A DNA stretch of 64,000 nucleotides from Halobaculum limi (GTDB taxonomy: Archaea > Halobacteriota > Halobacteria > Halobacteriales > Haloferacaceae). Below are positions 41,304 through 50,388 of the stretch, in pieces. The notes under the pieces are model-generated. The model searched no databases and was not told the origin of the DNA. It saw nothing but the letters and a program-made list of their open reading frames with translations. The translations under genes were made by a program, and so were the position numbers. Positions within the stretch are counted from its first letter, which is position 1; every line of letters begins with the position of its first letter. The DNA lies in the NCBI RefSeq assembly GCF_029490015.1, contig NZ_CP120468.1, positions 1,364,001 through 1,428,000 on the forward strand. Reading direction: 5' to 3'.

Positions 41304-41624
41304 ATGTTTTCGGTGTCGGCGTCGGAACACGTGCTCGACGTGATGCCCTCCATCGACGTCGCGTTGGGCGGGGCGTGGCTCCTCGTCACGGGACTCGTCG
41401 CCGTCCAACACTACCGTGGGAACGTACCGCCGCGACGCCTCCCGCTCCTACTGGGGATGTGCGCGATATGGCTCTCGTACGGCCTCCTCCAACTCACGCA
41501 GGGCGGACCACTCCGAACCGGGACACCGCTCAACTACGCACTCGACGGTCTCGCCGTCGTGTTGCTCACCGCCAGTCTGTACGGCTTCTTCGGGTGGTGG
41601 AGGCGTCGAGAGGCGGATCAGTAG
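41304..41624 (+). CDS. Three-span membrane protein, about 106 aa
   Basis: Begins MFSVSASEHVLDVMPSIDVA; a second candidate ATG is 13 codons later (41343). Three hydrophobic segments (ALGGAWLLVTGLVAVQHY, LPLLLGMCAIWLSYGLLQL, LDGLAVVLLTASLYGFFGW) and a positively charged end. Unknown function. Convergent with the RNase P component 4 gene. Confidence 0.6.
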   Translation: MFSVSASEHVLDVMPSIDVALGGAWLLVTGLVAVQHYRGNVPPRRLPLLLGMCAIWLSYGLLQLTQGGPLRTGTPLNYALDGLAVVLLTASLYGFFGWWRRREADQ

Positions 41625-41652
41625 GGAGGCCCACCCGTCAGACCGGACGAAC

Positions 41653-41940
41653 TCAGCGATACGGGTAGCGCTCGGTCGCACCACAGTCACAGCGGATCAC
41701 GACGTGACTCCCCTCCTGCAGGCGGACGCGGGCGTTGCGTCCCGGGATGAGGTACGCGTCGCAGGCGTCGCAGGTGAACCGCTCGAAGCGGCGCGGGACG
41801 CCACAGCGATGTCGCTCGGCGATGCGACGTGCCAGTCGAACCGCCTCGCGGGCGAGGTCGTCCTCGCCGGCACGGGTCATCGACCGGGCGAACGCCGCGA
41901 GGCGGTCGATCCGCTCTTCGGCGATGGTGGCGTCGTCCAT
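41653..41940 (-). CDS. rnp4: RNase P protein component 4 (Rpr2/Rpp21)
   Basis: 95 residues. Helical N-terminus (TIAEERIDRLAAFARSMTRA, AREAVRLARRIAERHRCGVP) followed by a zinc ribbon CDACDAYLIPGRNARVRLQ ... CDCGATERYPYR. This is the archaeal Rpp21 protein of RNase P, which matures the 5' end of tRNA. CxxC and CxC give the zinc ligands. It diverges from the NAD(P)HX repair gene. Confidence 0.88.
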   Translation of the reverse strand: MDDATIAEERIDRLAAFARSMTRAGEDDLAREAVRLARRIAERHRCGVPRRFERFTCDACDAYLIPGRNARVRLQEGSHVVIRCDCGATERYPYR

Positions 41941-42078
41941 CGAACTGCTCACCTCAGAGTCGGCGGCCGCGGCGGATAGCGGTTTCGGGAGCGGTTCGCC
42001 GCTCACGACTGCGGCCTGTCTGGGGGCCCGGAGCCACCCCCCGCGTTTTACTCGCCGGCCGTCGAATCCGGCCACACG

Positions 42079-43530
42079 ATGATCACCTCCGAGCGAATGG
42101 CGATGGTCGACCGCAACGCCGCTGCCCTCGGCGTCCCCCGCAAACAGTTGATGGAGTCGTCGGGCAACGCCGTCGCCCGCGCGTTTCGTGAGCGAGCGAG
42201 TCCGGGCGACCGCGTCCTCCTCGTGTGCGGGCGGGGCAACAACGGCGGCGACGCGGCCGTCGCCGCACGCTTTCTCGATGAGTTCGACGTCCACGCCGTC
42301 CTCCTCGGCCGACCCGAGACCATCACGACCCGAATTGCCCGCGAGAACTGGGACGCACTCGACCGCGCGGAACTTCCGACGACGACGTGCACCGACTCGC
42401 GGGCGTTCGATCTCGACGAGTACAACCCAGATGTCGTCGTCGACGCGATGCTCGGAACGGGTGTCACGGGCGCGCTTCGCGAACCTGAGGCGACGGTCGC
42501 GCGCCAGGTCAACACCGCCGACGTGGACGTGGTCTCGGTCGACGTGCCCTCCGGCGTCGACGCCGACACGGGCGAGGCCGCGGGCATCGCAGTCGATGCC
42601 GACGCGGTCGTCACCTTCCACGACGACAAACCCGGCCTCGCGAACCTCGACGCCGAGGTGACGGTCGCGGACATCGGCATCCCCGAGGGCGCGGAGACGT
42701 TCGTCGGTCCGGGCGACCTGCACGCACTCGACCGCGACGCCGACTCTCACAAAGGCGACAACGGCGAGGTTCTCGTCGTCGGCGGCGGTCCCTACACCGG
42801 CGCACCCGCCCTCTCCGCGCGGGCGGCGCTTCGCGCGGGTGCAGACCTCGTCCGCGTCGCCTGTCCCGAGTACGTCGCTCGCGAGATACAGGGGTACGGC
42901 CCCGACCTGATCGTCCGACCATTCGCTGGCGACCACCTCGCGCCGAAACACGTCGACCAGATTCTCGACCTCGCGGCCGGGCACGACACGGTCGTGTTCG
43001 GGCCGGGACTCGGCGACGAGGCGGCGACGCTCGACGCGGTGGCGAAGTTCCTCGCGGCGTACGACGGCCTCGCGGTCGTCGACGCCGACGCCCTGCAGGT
43101 TGTTCCCGAGGTCGACACCGACGCCGAACTGATCTGCACGCCCCACCAAGGCGAACTGCGGAAGATGGGCGGGACGACGGCCGACGACTGGCGCGAACGG
43201 GTCGAACACGTTCGCGAGTTCGCTGCGGATCTGGGGCACACGCTCCTCGTGAAGGGCCGCTACGACGTCATCTCCGACGGCGAGGAGACTCGTGTGGGCC
43301 GGACCGGGAACCCGGGGATGACCGTCGGTGGGACGGGCGACGTCCTCGCGGGCGTGACGGGTGCGCTCGCGGCACAGATCGACTCGTCGGTGCAGGCGGC
43401 GGCGCTGGCGGCGTACGCGAACGGTCGCGCGGGCGACGCCGCGGCGGAGATGTACGGCGACGGCCTCGCGGCGTCGGACCTGCCGGATCGCATCCCCCAA
43501 GCCCTCCGAGACGAAGGTGAGGGCGAATGA
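42079..43530 (+). CDS. nnr: Bifunctional NAD(P)H-hydrate epimerase / ADP-dependent dehydratase
   Basis: 483 residues. N-terminal YjeF_N epimerase domain (about 1-210: VLLVCGRGNNGGDAAVAARF, DAMLGTGVTGALREPE, VDVPSGVDADTG) and C-terminal ribokinase-fold dehydratase (about 225-480: GEVLVVGGGPYTGAPALSAR, VFGPGLGDE, TPHQGELRKM, GNPGMTVGGTGDVLAGVTGA). Repairs damaged NAD(P)HX. Stop overlaps the moaC start (ATGA). Confidence 0.94.
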   Translation: MITSERMAMVDRNAAALGVPRKQLMESSGNAVARAFRERASPGDRVLLVCGRGNNGGDAAVAARFLDEFDVHAVLLGRPETITTRIARENWDALDRAELPTTTCTDSRAFDLDEYNPDVVVDAMLGTGVTGALREPEATVARQVNTADVDVVSVDVPSGVDADTGEAAGIAVDADAVVTFHDDKPGLANLDAEVTVADIGIPEGAETFVGPGDLHALDRDADSHKGDNGEVLVVGGGPYTGAPALSARAALRAGADLVRVACPEYVAREIQGYGPDLIVRPFAGDHLAPKHVDQILDLAAGHDTVVFGPGLGDEAATLDAVAKFLAAYDGLAVVDADALQVVPEVDTDAELICTPHQGELRKMGGTTADDWRERVEHVREFAADLGHTLLVKGRYDVISDGEETRVGRTGNPGMTVGGTGDVLAGVTGALAAQIDSSVQAAALAAYANGRAGDAAAEMYGDGLAASDLPDRIPQALRDEGEGE

Positions 43531-44048
43531 CCGATCCATCCGATTCCAATACGAGCGACGCGGCCGACCCCGACGACGACCTCACCCACACTGACGAGGC
43601 GGGCGACGTGCAGATGGTGAACGTCGGCGAGAAACCCGACACCGCCCGCCGAGCGGTCGCTCGCGGCACGATCCACCTGACGGAGTCGACCGTCGACGCC
43701 GTCCGCGGCAACGAGGTGAAGAAGGGCGACGTCCTCGCGACCGCTCGCGTCGGCGCGGTGCAGGCGGTGAAACACACCTGGGAGACCATCCCGATGTGTC
43801 ACCAAATTCCGATCACGAATGTCGACACCAAGTTCGTCGTCCACGACGACCGCATCGACCTCGAAGTCGCGGTCGAGACGACCGGCAAGACCGGGTGTGA
43901 GATGGAGGCGCTGGAGGGCGTTACCACCGGCTTGAACGTCGTCTGGGATATGGTGAAAGCCGCCGAGAAGGATGTGACCGGCGGCTACCCCGACACGCGG
44001 ATCACGGACGTCGAAGTCGTGAGCAAAGAGAAGACCACACTGGAGTAA
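43527..44048 (+). CDS. moaC: Cyclic pyranopterin monophosphate synthase
   Basis: 173 residues. Converts the MoaA product to cyclic pyranopterin monophosphate in molybdenum cofactor synthesis. Seen: [49 protein letters not shown] (active-site His), [20 protein letters not shown]. The 28-residue acidic N-terminal extension is haloarchaeal. Translationally coupled to the NAD(P)HX repair gene; the other moa genes are elsewhere. Confidence 0.95.
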   Translation: MTDPSDSNTSDAADPDDDLTHTDEAGDVQMVNVGEKPDTARRAVARGTIHLTESTVDAVRGNEVKKGDVLATARVGAVQAVKHTWETIPMCHQIPITNVDTKFVVHDDRIDLEVAVETTGKTGCEMEALEGVTTGLNVVWDMVKAAEKDVTGGYPDTRITDVEVVSKEKTTLE

Positions 44049-44121
44049 CGACCGAGACGACACCAATTCCGACAGCCCCCGCCACCCCGCCGGCGTACAC
44101 CGGGGACGTTGCAGTCGGCGG

Positions 44122-44130
44122 ATACCTTTT
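44122..44130 (+). promoter_or_regulatory. TATA box of the SBDS gene
   Basis: atacctttta, centred about 28 bases before ATG 44156. It implies a leaderless mRNA and separate transcription from moaC. Confidence 0.55.
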
Positions 44131-44155
44131 ACTCACGGGGGGAGTACTGCCGTCT

Positions 44156-44881
44156 ATGATTTCACTCGACGAGGCCGTCACCGCACGCCTGGAATCCCAC
44201 GGCACGCGCTTCGAAGTGCTCATCGACCCGGACGCGGCACTTGCGATGAAACGCGGGGAGTTCGATGGCGACTTGGAGGACGTCATCGCCGCCGAGGACG
44301 TCTTCGAGAACGCCTCGCGCGGCGACCGCCCGCCCGAGGAGGACGTCGAGGAGGTGTTCGGGACGACCGACCCGATGGAGATTATCCCGGAGATCGTGCG
44401 ACGGGGAGAGATCCAGATCACCGCCGAACAACGCAAGGAGATGCTCGAACAGAAGAAGAAGCAACTCATCAACAAGATCACTCGCAACGCGGTGAACCCG
44501 CAGATGGACGACGCGCCGCACCCGCCCGAGCGGATCGAACGGGCACTGGAGGAGGCAGGGTTCACCATCGACCCGATGGAACCCGTCGAGAACCAGATCG
44601 ACGACGCCCTCGACGCGCTTCGGCCGGTGATCCCCATCCGCTTCGACGAGGTGACCATCGCGGTGCAGTTGCCCGCGAACTACGCCGGATCCGGCCAGGC
44701 GAAGGTGCGCGAGTTCGGCGACCTGGAACGCGAGGAGTGGCAAAGCGACGGGTCGTGGGTCGGCGTCGTCACGTTCCCCGCCGGCCTGCAAAACGAGTTC
44801 TACGACCTCGTCAACGAGGTCTCGAGCGGCGAGGCTGACACGCGCGTCGTCAAAGAGGAAGACGAGATCAGTCGACGGTAA
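44156..44881 (+). CDS. Ribosome assembly factor SBDS
   Basis: 241 residues. SBDS/Sdo1 fold: [40 protein letters not shown] (FYSH domain), then [20 protein letters not shown] (central helical domain) and [20 protein letters not shown] (ferredoxin-like C-domain). Promotes release of the anti-association factor aIF6 from the large subunit. Normal archaeal length. Confidence 0.95.
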   Translation: MISLDEAVTARLESHGTRFEVLIDPDAALAMKRGEFDGDLEDVIAAEDVFENASRGDRPPEEDVEEVFGTTDPMEIIPEIVRRGEIQITAEQRKEMLEQKKKQLINKITRNAVNPQMDDAPHPPERIERALEEAGFTIDPMEPVENQIDDALDALRPVIPIRFDEVTIAVQLPANYAGSGQAKVREFGDLEREEWQSDGSWVGVVTFPAGLQNEFYDLVNEVSSGEADTRVVKEEDEISRR

Positions 44882-44958
44882 CGGCGAGCGCGGCGATACC
44901 GGACCGCGCGGACCCGTTCGACGCGATTCGCCGCCTTCGATCGCAGCGAGGAGCGGCG

Positions 44959-45300
44959 TTATCCGCGCTTGAAGCCGATGAAGAAGCCGCCGGTGAAGCC
45001 CGCCGAGACGGACAGCGTCGAGAGGATGCTCTGCACCCACGTCGGGGGCTGGTTCGCGGTCGCGGCTTCCCCTGCGGACATGAACGTCGCGCCGAGTTTG
45101 TCCCAGTTGACCGTCAGGACGCCGCGGGATTCGAGGAACTTGAACAACGCGAGTTCGAGGCCGACGATCACCGCGAGGAGTTTCGCGATCTTCTTGGCCG
45201 CGAACCCGATGATGCCGCCGACGACCGCGCCGGTCCCGAGTTCGAGGCCGAGTTTCTGCGGGTCGATGCCCAACTGTGCGATCACGTCGAACGCTGGCAT
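44959..45300 (-). CDS. FUN14-family membrane protein
   Basis: 113 residues. PQKLGLELGTGAVVGGIIGF, AKKIAKLLAVIVGLELALFK, then SVSAGFTGGFFIGFKRG: Gly-rich transmembrane segments characteristic of FUN14 proteins. The function in archaea is unknown (eukaryotic members are mitophagy receptors). It converges with the SBDS gene and diverges from the second HflX gene. Confidence 0.88.
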   Translation of the reverse strand: MPAFDVIAQLGIDPQKLGLELGTGAVVGGIIGFAAKKIAKLLAVIVGLELALFKFLESRGVLTVNWDKLGATFMSAGEAATANQPPTWVQSILSTLSVSAGFTGGFFIGFKRG

Positions 45301-45538
45301 ACCACCGGTTCGGCCGTCTGCGGTTAAGTCGTTTGTGGAGCAGGTGTCAACCGAGTATCGTCACGACGGGTTCAAGTGGCGTACTCGAAGGCCGTTCTGC
45401 ACGGCGACCGCCGATCGTTCGAGTGGACCGGTCGACTGCGCCGGCCACCGCGAGACGCCGGCGGCGCGGAATTGAAGTCACCTGACCGCGTACCCGCGCG
45501 TATGGACACACGAAGCGGATCGGGGGTGACGCACAGCC

Positions 45539-46879
45539 ATTCCTGACCGTCACACTGGCGAGGACCTCACCGCCGTCGTGGCCAAGCGCGTCGACCGCGG
45601 TCACGCCGACCTGTCGGAGGTGACCGACCTCGCTCGCGCCGCCGGCTACGAGGTCGTCGCCTCGCTCACACAGACACGCGACCAGGACCCAGCCTACCAC
45701 TTCGGTGAGGGGAAAGCCGACGAACTCGCGGCGTTGGTCGCCCGCGAGGACGCCGACGTCCTCATCATCGACAACGAGGTCGGCCCGTACCAGACGTTCA
45801 ACATCGGGTCGAAACTCCCCGAAGGCGTCGAGGTGATCGACCGCTTCACGCTCATTCTCGACATCTTCGGGCAACGGGCACAGACTCGGAAGGCGCAACT
45901 CCAAGTCGAACTCGCGGAACTCCGGTACGAACTCCCGCGCGCCGAGGTGAAAGCCAGCCTCGCCAAACGCGACGAGCGACCGGGGTTCATGGGGCTCGGC
46001 GAGTACGACGAGTCGCGCGAACGCGACATCAAGTCGCAGATCAGTCGGATCAAAGACGAACTCGACGCTATCGCTGAGACCGAAGAGAAGCGCCGCGAGC
46101 AACGGCGCGAATCCGGCTTCGATCTGGTCGCACTCGCGGGGTACACGAACGCCGGGAAGTCGACCCTCCTTCGGCGTCTCGCGGACGACCTCGACGTCGA
46201 GGAGAACGCCGAACGCCACCCGGACTTGGACTCGACGGCCGAGTCGCGTGACCAACTGTTCACGACGCTGGGGACCACAACTCGTCGCGCGAACACGGGC
46301 AAGCGAGACGTCCTCTTGACGGACACAGTCGGGTTCATCTCGGATCTACCCCACTGGCTGGTGGAGTCGTTCAAGTCGACGCTCGACTCCGTGTACCACG
46401 CGGATTTGGTCTTGCTCGTCGTCGACGCCAGCGAGTCCGTCGAGGAGATGCGCGAGAAACTCGTCACCTCCCACGACACGCTGTACGAACGCAACGAGGC
46501 ACCGATCGTCACGGTGTTCAACAAGGCCGACCGCCTGAACGACGACGAACTCCGGCGCAAGCGGGAGGCGTTGTCGGCGCTCGCGCCAAACCCCGTCTGC
46601 GTCTCCGGGTTGATGGGGACGCACATCGACACGCTGTGTGAGCGTGTCGAGGCGGAACTCCCGGAGTGGAAGCGTGAACGACTCTTGTTGCCCCTGTCCG
46701 ACGACGCGATGAGTCTCGTCGCGTGGATTCACGACAACGGCCACGTCGAACGTGAGGAGTACGACGGCCAGCAGGTCGATATCGAGTTCGAGGCACCGCC
46801 GTCGGTCGTCGAACGGGCACGGTCGCAGGCCGCCGAGGTCGAACGCGACGCCGCACCCGAATCCGTCGAGTCGGCCTAG
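45539..46879 (+). CDS. hflX: GTPase HflX (paralogue 2)
   Basis: About 446 residues if read from ATT 45539, 433 from GTG 45578. HflX N-domain with YHFGEGKADELAALVARED, RYELPRAEVKASLAKRDERP and GFMGLGEYDESRERD, then G domain: GYTNAGKST, DTVGFISDLPHWL, FNKADRLND. Unlike paralogue 1 there is no acidic insert and the MGLGEYDESR segment is present, as in most archaeal HflX. The family N-terminus (TG...AVVAKRVD, aligning to TGGRAVIAAR of paralogue 1) lies upstream of GTG 45578, so translation probably starts earlier; the only in-frame candidate after the upstream TGA stop is ATT 45539. Confidence 0.9.
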   Translation: MPDRHTGEDLTAVVAKRVDRGHADLSEVTDLARAAGYEVVASLTQTRDQDPAYHFGEGKADELAALVAREDADVLIIDNEVGPYQTFNIGSKLPEGVEVIDRFTLILDIFGQRAQTRKAQLQVELAELRYELPRAEVKASLAKRDERPGFMGLGEYDESRERDIKSQISRIKDELDAIAETEEKRREQRRESGFDLVALAGYTNAGKSTLLRRLADDLDVEENAERHPDLDSTAESRDQLFTTLGTTTRRANTGKRDVLLTDTVGFISDLPHWLVESFKSTLDSVYHADLVLLVVDASESVEEMREKLVTSHDTLYERNEAPIVTVFNKADRLNDDELRRKREALSALAPNPVCVSGLMGTHIDTLCERVEAELPEWKRERLLLPLSDDAMSLVAWIHDNGHVEREEYDGQQVDIEFEAPPSVVERARSQAAEVERDAAPESVESA

Positions 46880-46974
46880 CCGGCCGATAACGGGTGGTGT
46901 GCTCGGTTTCGAGACCGCCGATATGGCAGTTATCCAGGGCGTACCAAAGGGTAGTGGGTGTGTTCTCGGTCGTG

Positions 46975-47115
46975 ATGCACGACCAGTTGTACCACGTGGT
47001 CTGTCGTGACTGCCCGACCGAATCGCTCCGCCCGTCGAAGGAAGCCGCCGTCGAAGCGGCCACTGACCACGCGGACGACGCCGACCACGACGTGTCCGTC
47101 GGCCGCGTCCACTGA
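46975..47115 (+). CDS. Small CxxC protein, 46 aa
   Basis: ATG 46975. MHDQLYHVVCRDCPTESLRP, then SKEAAVEAATDHADDADHDV: one CxxC pair, an Ala-rich helix, and an acidic His-containing tail. It fits the many haloarchaeal single-CxxC microproteins. No clear TATA box was found. Unknown function. Confidence 0.6.
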   Translation: MHDQLYHVVCRDCPTESLRPSKEAAVEAATDHADDADHDVSVGRVH

Positions 47116-47178
47116 CCGGTCGCTCCTGCAGGCAGGTCGGACCGACCGAGGTTAGTACCGGCCGGCCGTGGCCCGCGT

Positions 47179-47991
47179 ATGGACGACGCCTCGGACGCCG
47201 ACACGAGCGACTGCGACCGCTTCGAGACCTGCGTCGACGCCGCCGAATCCGGCGGCCGTGTCGCACTCGACTCCTTCCGTTCGGATCTGGTGGTGGAAGC
47301 GAAGGGCGACGACCCACTGGACGCGGTGACGGCGGTGGATCGGGCAGTGCAAGACCACGTCTTCTCGGTGATCGGAGACCGCTATCCCGACGACGCGGTC
47401 GTCGGCGAGGAAGACGACGCGCTGAAATCCGTCCCCGAGTCGGGCGTCGCGTGGGTCGTCGACCCAATCGACGGGACAGTCAACTACGTCGGCGGCAACA
47501 GGGTGTGGATGACGAGCGTCGCCGTCTGTCGCGACGGCGACCCGGTCGCAGCGGCGAACTACGCGCCAGCGGTCGACGACCTGTACGTCGCGAGCGACGG
47601 AGCGGCGACCCGAAACGGCGAGCCAATCACGGTCAGTGAGACGACCGATCCGGCCGCGTTCACGATCAATCCGCTGTTCGGCGTCTCACGCCCCCACCGA
47701 CGCGAACTCGCTGGCGTCGTGGAGACGATACTCGACGAGTTCGGTGATCTCCGGCGGTTCGGCTGTGCACAGGCGGCGCTGTCGGGCGTCGCGGCGGGCG
47801 AACTCGACGCCACGGTGTCGACGGTCGAACTCAACGACTGGGACACCGCGGCAGGCGTTCACATCCTCAGACAGGCAGGCGGCCGAGCGACGGACATATC
47901 CGGCGAGCGCTGGCGACCCGGTTCGGAGGGGCTGATCGCTTCAAACGACGAGGCACACGAGGAACTGGTCGCGGCGTTCGACGCGACCTAA
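47179..47991 (+). CDS. Inositol monophosphatase family protein
   Basis: 270 residues. Mg-dependent phosphatase fold: VVGEEDDALKSVPESGVAWV, DPIDGTVNYVGGN (metal site), and ELNDWDTAAGVHILRQAGGR (WD motif). Archaeal members are often bifunctional (inositol phosphatase and fructose-1,6-bisphosphatase); the substrate is undecided. The glutamate of the metal site is GEED. Confidence 0.9.
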   Translation: MDDASDADTSDCDRFETCVDAAESGGRVALDSFRSDLVVEAKGDDPLDAVTAVDRAVQDHVFSVIGDRYPDDAVVGEEDDALKSVPESGVAWVVDPIDGTVNYVGGNRVWMTSVAVCRDGDPVAAANYAPAVDDLYVASDGAATRNGEPITVSETTDPAAFTINPLFGVSRPHRRELAGVVETILDEFGDLRRFGCAQAALSGVAAGELDATVSTVELNDWDTAAGVHILRQAGGRATDISGERWRPGSEGLIASNDEAHEELVAAFDAT

Positions 47992-48040
47992 CAGAATACT
48001 GGAACAGCGTCGGCGACGCTGTCACGCCGGGCGTCGTAGT

Positions 48041-48376
48041 TTACCGAAGCGACTCGACGACGCGGAGGAGGTCGGATTTCTCCTGGACGCCGACGAGGCG
48101 TTCGGCCTCCTCGCCGCCCTCGAAGAACTGCAGCGCCGGGATACCGCGGACGCCGGCTTCGCTCGCGAGGCCCTGGAACTGGTCGACGTCGACCTTCAGC
48201 ACGGTGAGGTCCTCCTCCTCGGCGGCGAGTTCCTTCACCGTCGGCTCCAGCATCTTGCACGGCCCGCACCAGTCGGCGTAGTAGTCCACGAGGACGATGC
48301 CTTCGCTGGTCAACTCGCGGAACTGCTCTTCGCTCTCGACGTGAATTGGCTCCCCTGCTGGAGTCTGACTGCTCAT
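48041..48376 (-). CDS. trxA: Thioredoxin
   Basis: 111 residues. GIVLVDYYADWCGPCKMLEP holds the classical WCGPC redox motif; cis-Pro in VRGIPALQFFEGGEEAE. Normal thioredoxin length with a short acidic N-terminus. General protein disulfide reductase. Convergent with the inositol monophosphatase gene. Confidence 0.95.
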   Translation of the reverse strand: MSSQTPAGEPIHVESEEQFRELTSEGIVLVDYYADWCGPCKMLEPTVKELAAEEEDLTVLKVDVDQFQGLASEAGVRGIPALQFFEGGEEAERLVGVQEKSDLLRVVESLR

Positions 48377-48561
48377 CGGTTCCCTATTGGGGAGTCCCCG
48401 TGATACCGACGCTGTCGCCGACGACCCCGCAGAGACGTGGCTCCAGCGGAGCGGAACTGGCGAACAGGCGACTGGGACCGCCGTCCGCCGGTGTGTCGCG
48501 CACCCGCTACCCGACGGACGCTGCTGTCAGCGCACGGACGAGGTGGTCTCGGTTCCGTACT

Positions 48562-49227
48562 TCAACGTTCGTACGAGAGGAGGACGCCGTCGTCGACGCG
48601 CTCCACGTCGACGAGGTTGAGGCGGGGGAAGTCGTCGACGAACCCCTCGCCGTCCGCGAGCGTGGGGGCCTCGCGGCCGCCGATCACGAGCGATCCGACG
48701 TACAGCGTGAGTTCGTCGACGAGGTCGGCGTCAAACAGCGAGAAGATGACCTCGCCGCCGCCCTCGACCATCGTTCGCTCGACGCCCTCCGATTCGAGGG
48801 CGTCGAACGCCACCCCGAAGTCGACGCGACCATCGTCGCCGCCGACGGCAAGCACCTCCGCGCCAGCCTCGCGGAGTTCGTCGAGTCGGTCGGGGTCGGC
48901 GCGGTCGCTCACGAGGAGGTAGGTGGTCGCTTCGTCGTCGAGAATCCGCGCGTCCGTCGGCGTCCGGGCGCGAGAGTCGGCGACGACGCGGGCGGGATTG
49001 CCGGACCGACCCGCGCGAAGTCGTTGTACGCGGCGGTCCTCCTCGTCGAGCGTGAGGTGCGGGTCGTCCGCGAGGACAGTGCCGACGCCCACGAGGACGG
49101 CGTCGGCGGCCGCGCGAATCCGGTCGACGCGGTCGAAGTCGGCGTCGCCGCTGATACGGACTTGCTCGCGACGTCGTGAGGAGAGTTTGCCGTCGACGGA
49201 GACGGCGGCGTTGACGTGGACGTACAC
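48562..49227 (-). CDS. arfC: 2,5-diamino-6-(ribosylamino)pyrimidinone phosphate reductase
   Basis: 221 residues, the RibD C-terminal (dihydrofolate reductase-like) fold. YVHVNAAVSVDGKLSSRRRE, DAVLVGVGTVLADDPHLTLD, NPARVVADSRARTPTDARIL, MVEGGGEVIFSLFDADLVDE. It reduces the ribosyl group in archaeal riboflavin synthesis (ArfC), downstream of GTP cyclohydrolase III. It follows the S10-like gene by 14 bases in the same direction, so the two are probably one operon. Confidence 0.9.
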   Translation of the reverse strand: MYVHVNAAVSVDGKLSSRRREQVRISGDADFDRVDRIRAAADAVLVGVGTVLADDPHLTLDEEDRRVQRLRAGRSGNPARVVADSRARTPTDARILDDEATTYLLVSDRADPDRLDELREAGAEVLAVGGDDGRVDFGVAFDALESEGVERTMVEGGGEVIFSLFDADLVDELTLYVGSLVIGGREAPTLADGEGFVDDFPRLNLVDVERVDDGVLLSYER

Positions 49228-49241
49228 AGGGTCCGAATCGG

Positions 49242-49574
49242 TCAGTTCTGACGGTAGCCGAGCGGCTTCTTCTGTTCGAGTTCGATCTCGACGTGGACGG
49301 AGTCGGGGAAGTCCATGTGGCCGACCTCACGGGCGATATGATCGTTGCCGTGGATCTCCAGTCGGCGTGCGAACACGTCGAACGACCACTCGCCGAGCGT
49401 GTCGCCCGAGGAGAGACCCTCGTACAGCGGGACGGTCACCCGTTCGGCGGGTTCGGTGTGGGGACCCTTGCACTCGGCTCCCTTTCGTTCGAGCATCTCC
49501 CGGATTCCGTTCACCGTGTCGTCCAGTGCGGCCCGGTCGCCGCTCTGGAATCGGAGTTTAGTTACGAAGGTCAT
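49242..49574 (-). CDS. uS10-like protein (S10/mL48 family paralogue)
   Basis: 110 residues from ATG 49574. MTFVTKLRFQSGDRAALDDT, EMLERKGAECKGPHTEPAER, VPLYEGLSSGDTLGEWSFDV, ARRLEIHGNDHIAREVGHMD. It has the fold and the order of blocks of ribosomal protein S10 but is not the canonical haloarchaeal rpsJ; haloarchaea carry such a second S10-like protein. Role not known. The frame runs six codons further upstream to a start with no promoter support. Confidence 0.82.
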   Translation of the reverse strand: MTFVTKLRFQSGDRAALDDTVNGIREMLERKGAECKGPHTEPAERVTVPLYEGLSSGDTLGEWSFDVFARRLEIHGNDHIAREVGHMDFPDSVHVEIELEQKKPLGYRQN

Positions 49575-49822
49575 AGGCTGGGGGTCTACCACGACTGATT
49601 AGCCGGAGCGTCAAAAGCGCATCTACCCGTTGGTGGTTCGTGGCTCGGTCGCACACCGTGCTCACGGTGACGTGCAAAACCAGCGATCCTGGACCGCCTG
49701 AAACTGGGTTGTCGCGAGGAGCGAGGCGGTGCCTGCAGTCGATTCCGTCGGGGACCACTGGTGGCATCGCTGGGGTCGTGGCTCCGACATACTCTTGAAC
49801 CGGGGTGGCTTACCAATCGCCA

Positions 49823-50284
49823 ATGCCGGTCGAAGCGACTAGCGCTGGAGCCATCCTCTTCCGCGACACCCGCGGTCGCAGGGAGTACTTACTCCTGAAG
49901 AGCCGACCCGGGGACTGGGAGTTCCCGAAAGGCGGGGTCGAGGGCGAAGAGGAACTTCAGCAGACGGCGATCAGAGAAGTGACCGAGGAGGCAGGAGTCG
50001 AAGACTTCCGCCTCATCGACGGCTTCCGCAAGGAGTACGACTACGTGTTCGAGGCGGGCGGCAACACCATCCACAAGACGGTGCACCTGTTCATCGCTCA
50101 CTCGTTCGAAGCCTCCGCGGAACTGTCGACCGAACACCGTGACCTGCAGTGGCGCGACTACGAGCAAGCGCTCAACACCATCACGCAGGACGGCCCCCGC
50201 GACATCCTCCGCGAGGCACACGACTACCTCGACGAGTTGCAGGCGACCGACGCCGACGGCTACATGCTCAACACCGGAGACTGA
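49823..50284 (+). CDS. Nudix hydrolase, diadenosine tetraphosphatase type
   Basis: 153 residues from ATG 49823. VEATSAGAILFRDTRGRREY, WEFPKGGVEGEEELQQTAIR followed by EVTEEAGVEDF (Nudix box), then FRKEYDYVFEAGGNTIHKTV. The KGG-x-EGEE arrangement and size are those of asymmetric Ap4A hydrolases. The DUF5787-like gene follows 104 bases later. Confidence 0.9.
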   Translation: MPVEATSAGAILFRDTRGRREYLLLKSRPGDWEFPKGGVEGEEELQQTAIREVTEEAGVEDFRLIDGFRKEYDYVFEAGGNTIHKTVHLFIAHSFEASAELSTEHRDLQWRDYEQALNTITQDGPRDILREAHDYLDELQATDADGYMLNTGD

Positions 50285-50388
50285 CGCGGCCCGTCCTCGC
50301 CCCCGCGGTCCGATGTTCCAACCGCTCGACGACGAGCGACCGCCCCGACACCGAAACCGGTTAGTCCGGTTCTCCCCCAGCGCAGGAC

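Noticed and set aside
22285-49227. GTP cyclohydrolase III and ArfC in one window, considered as a riboflavin cluster
   Set aside because: They are 25 kb apart with no other riboflavin gene and no riboswitch; archaeal riboflavin genes are typically scattered.
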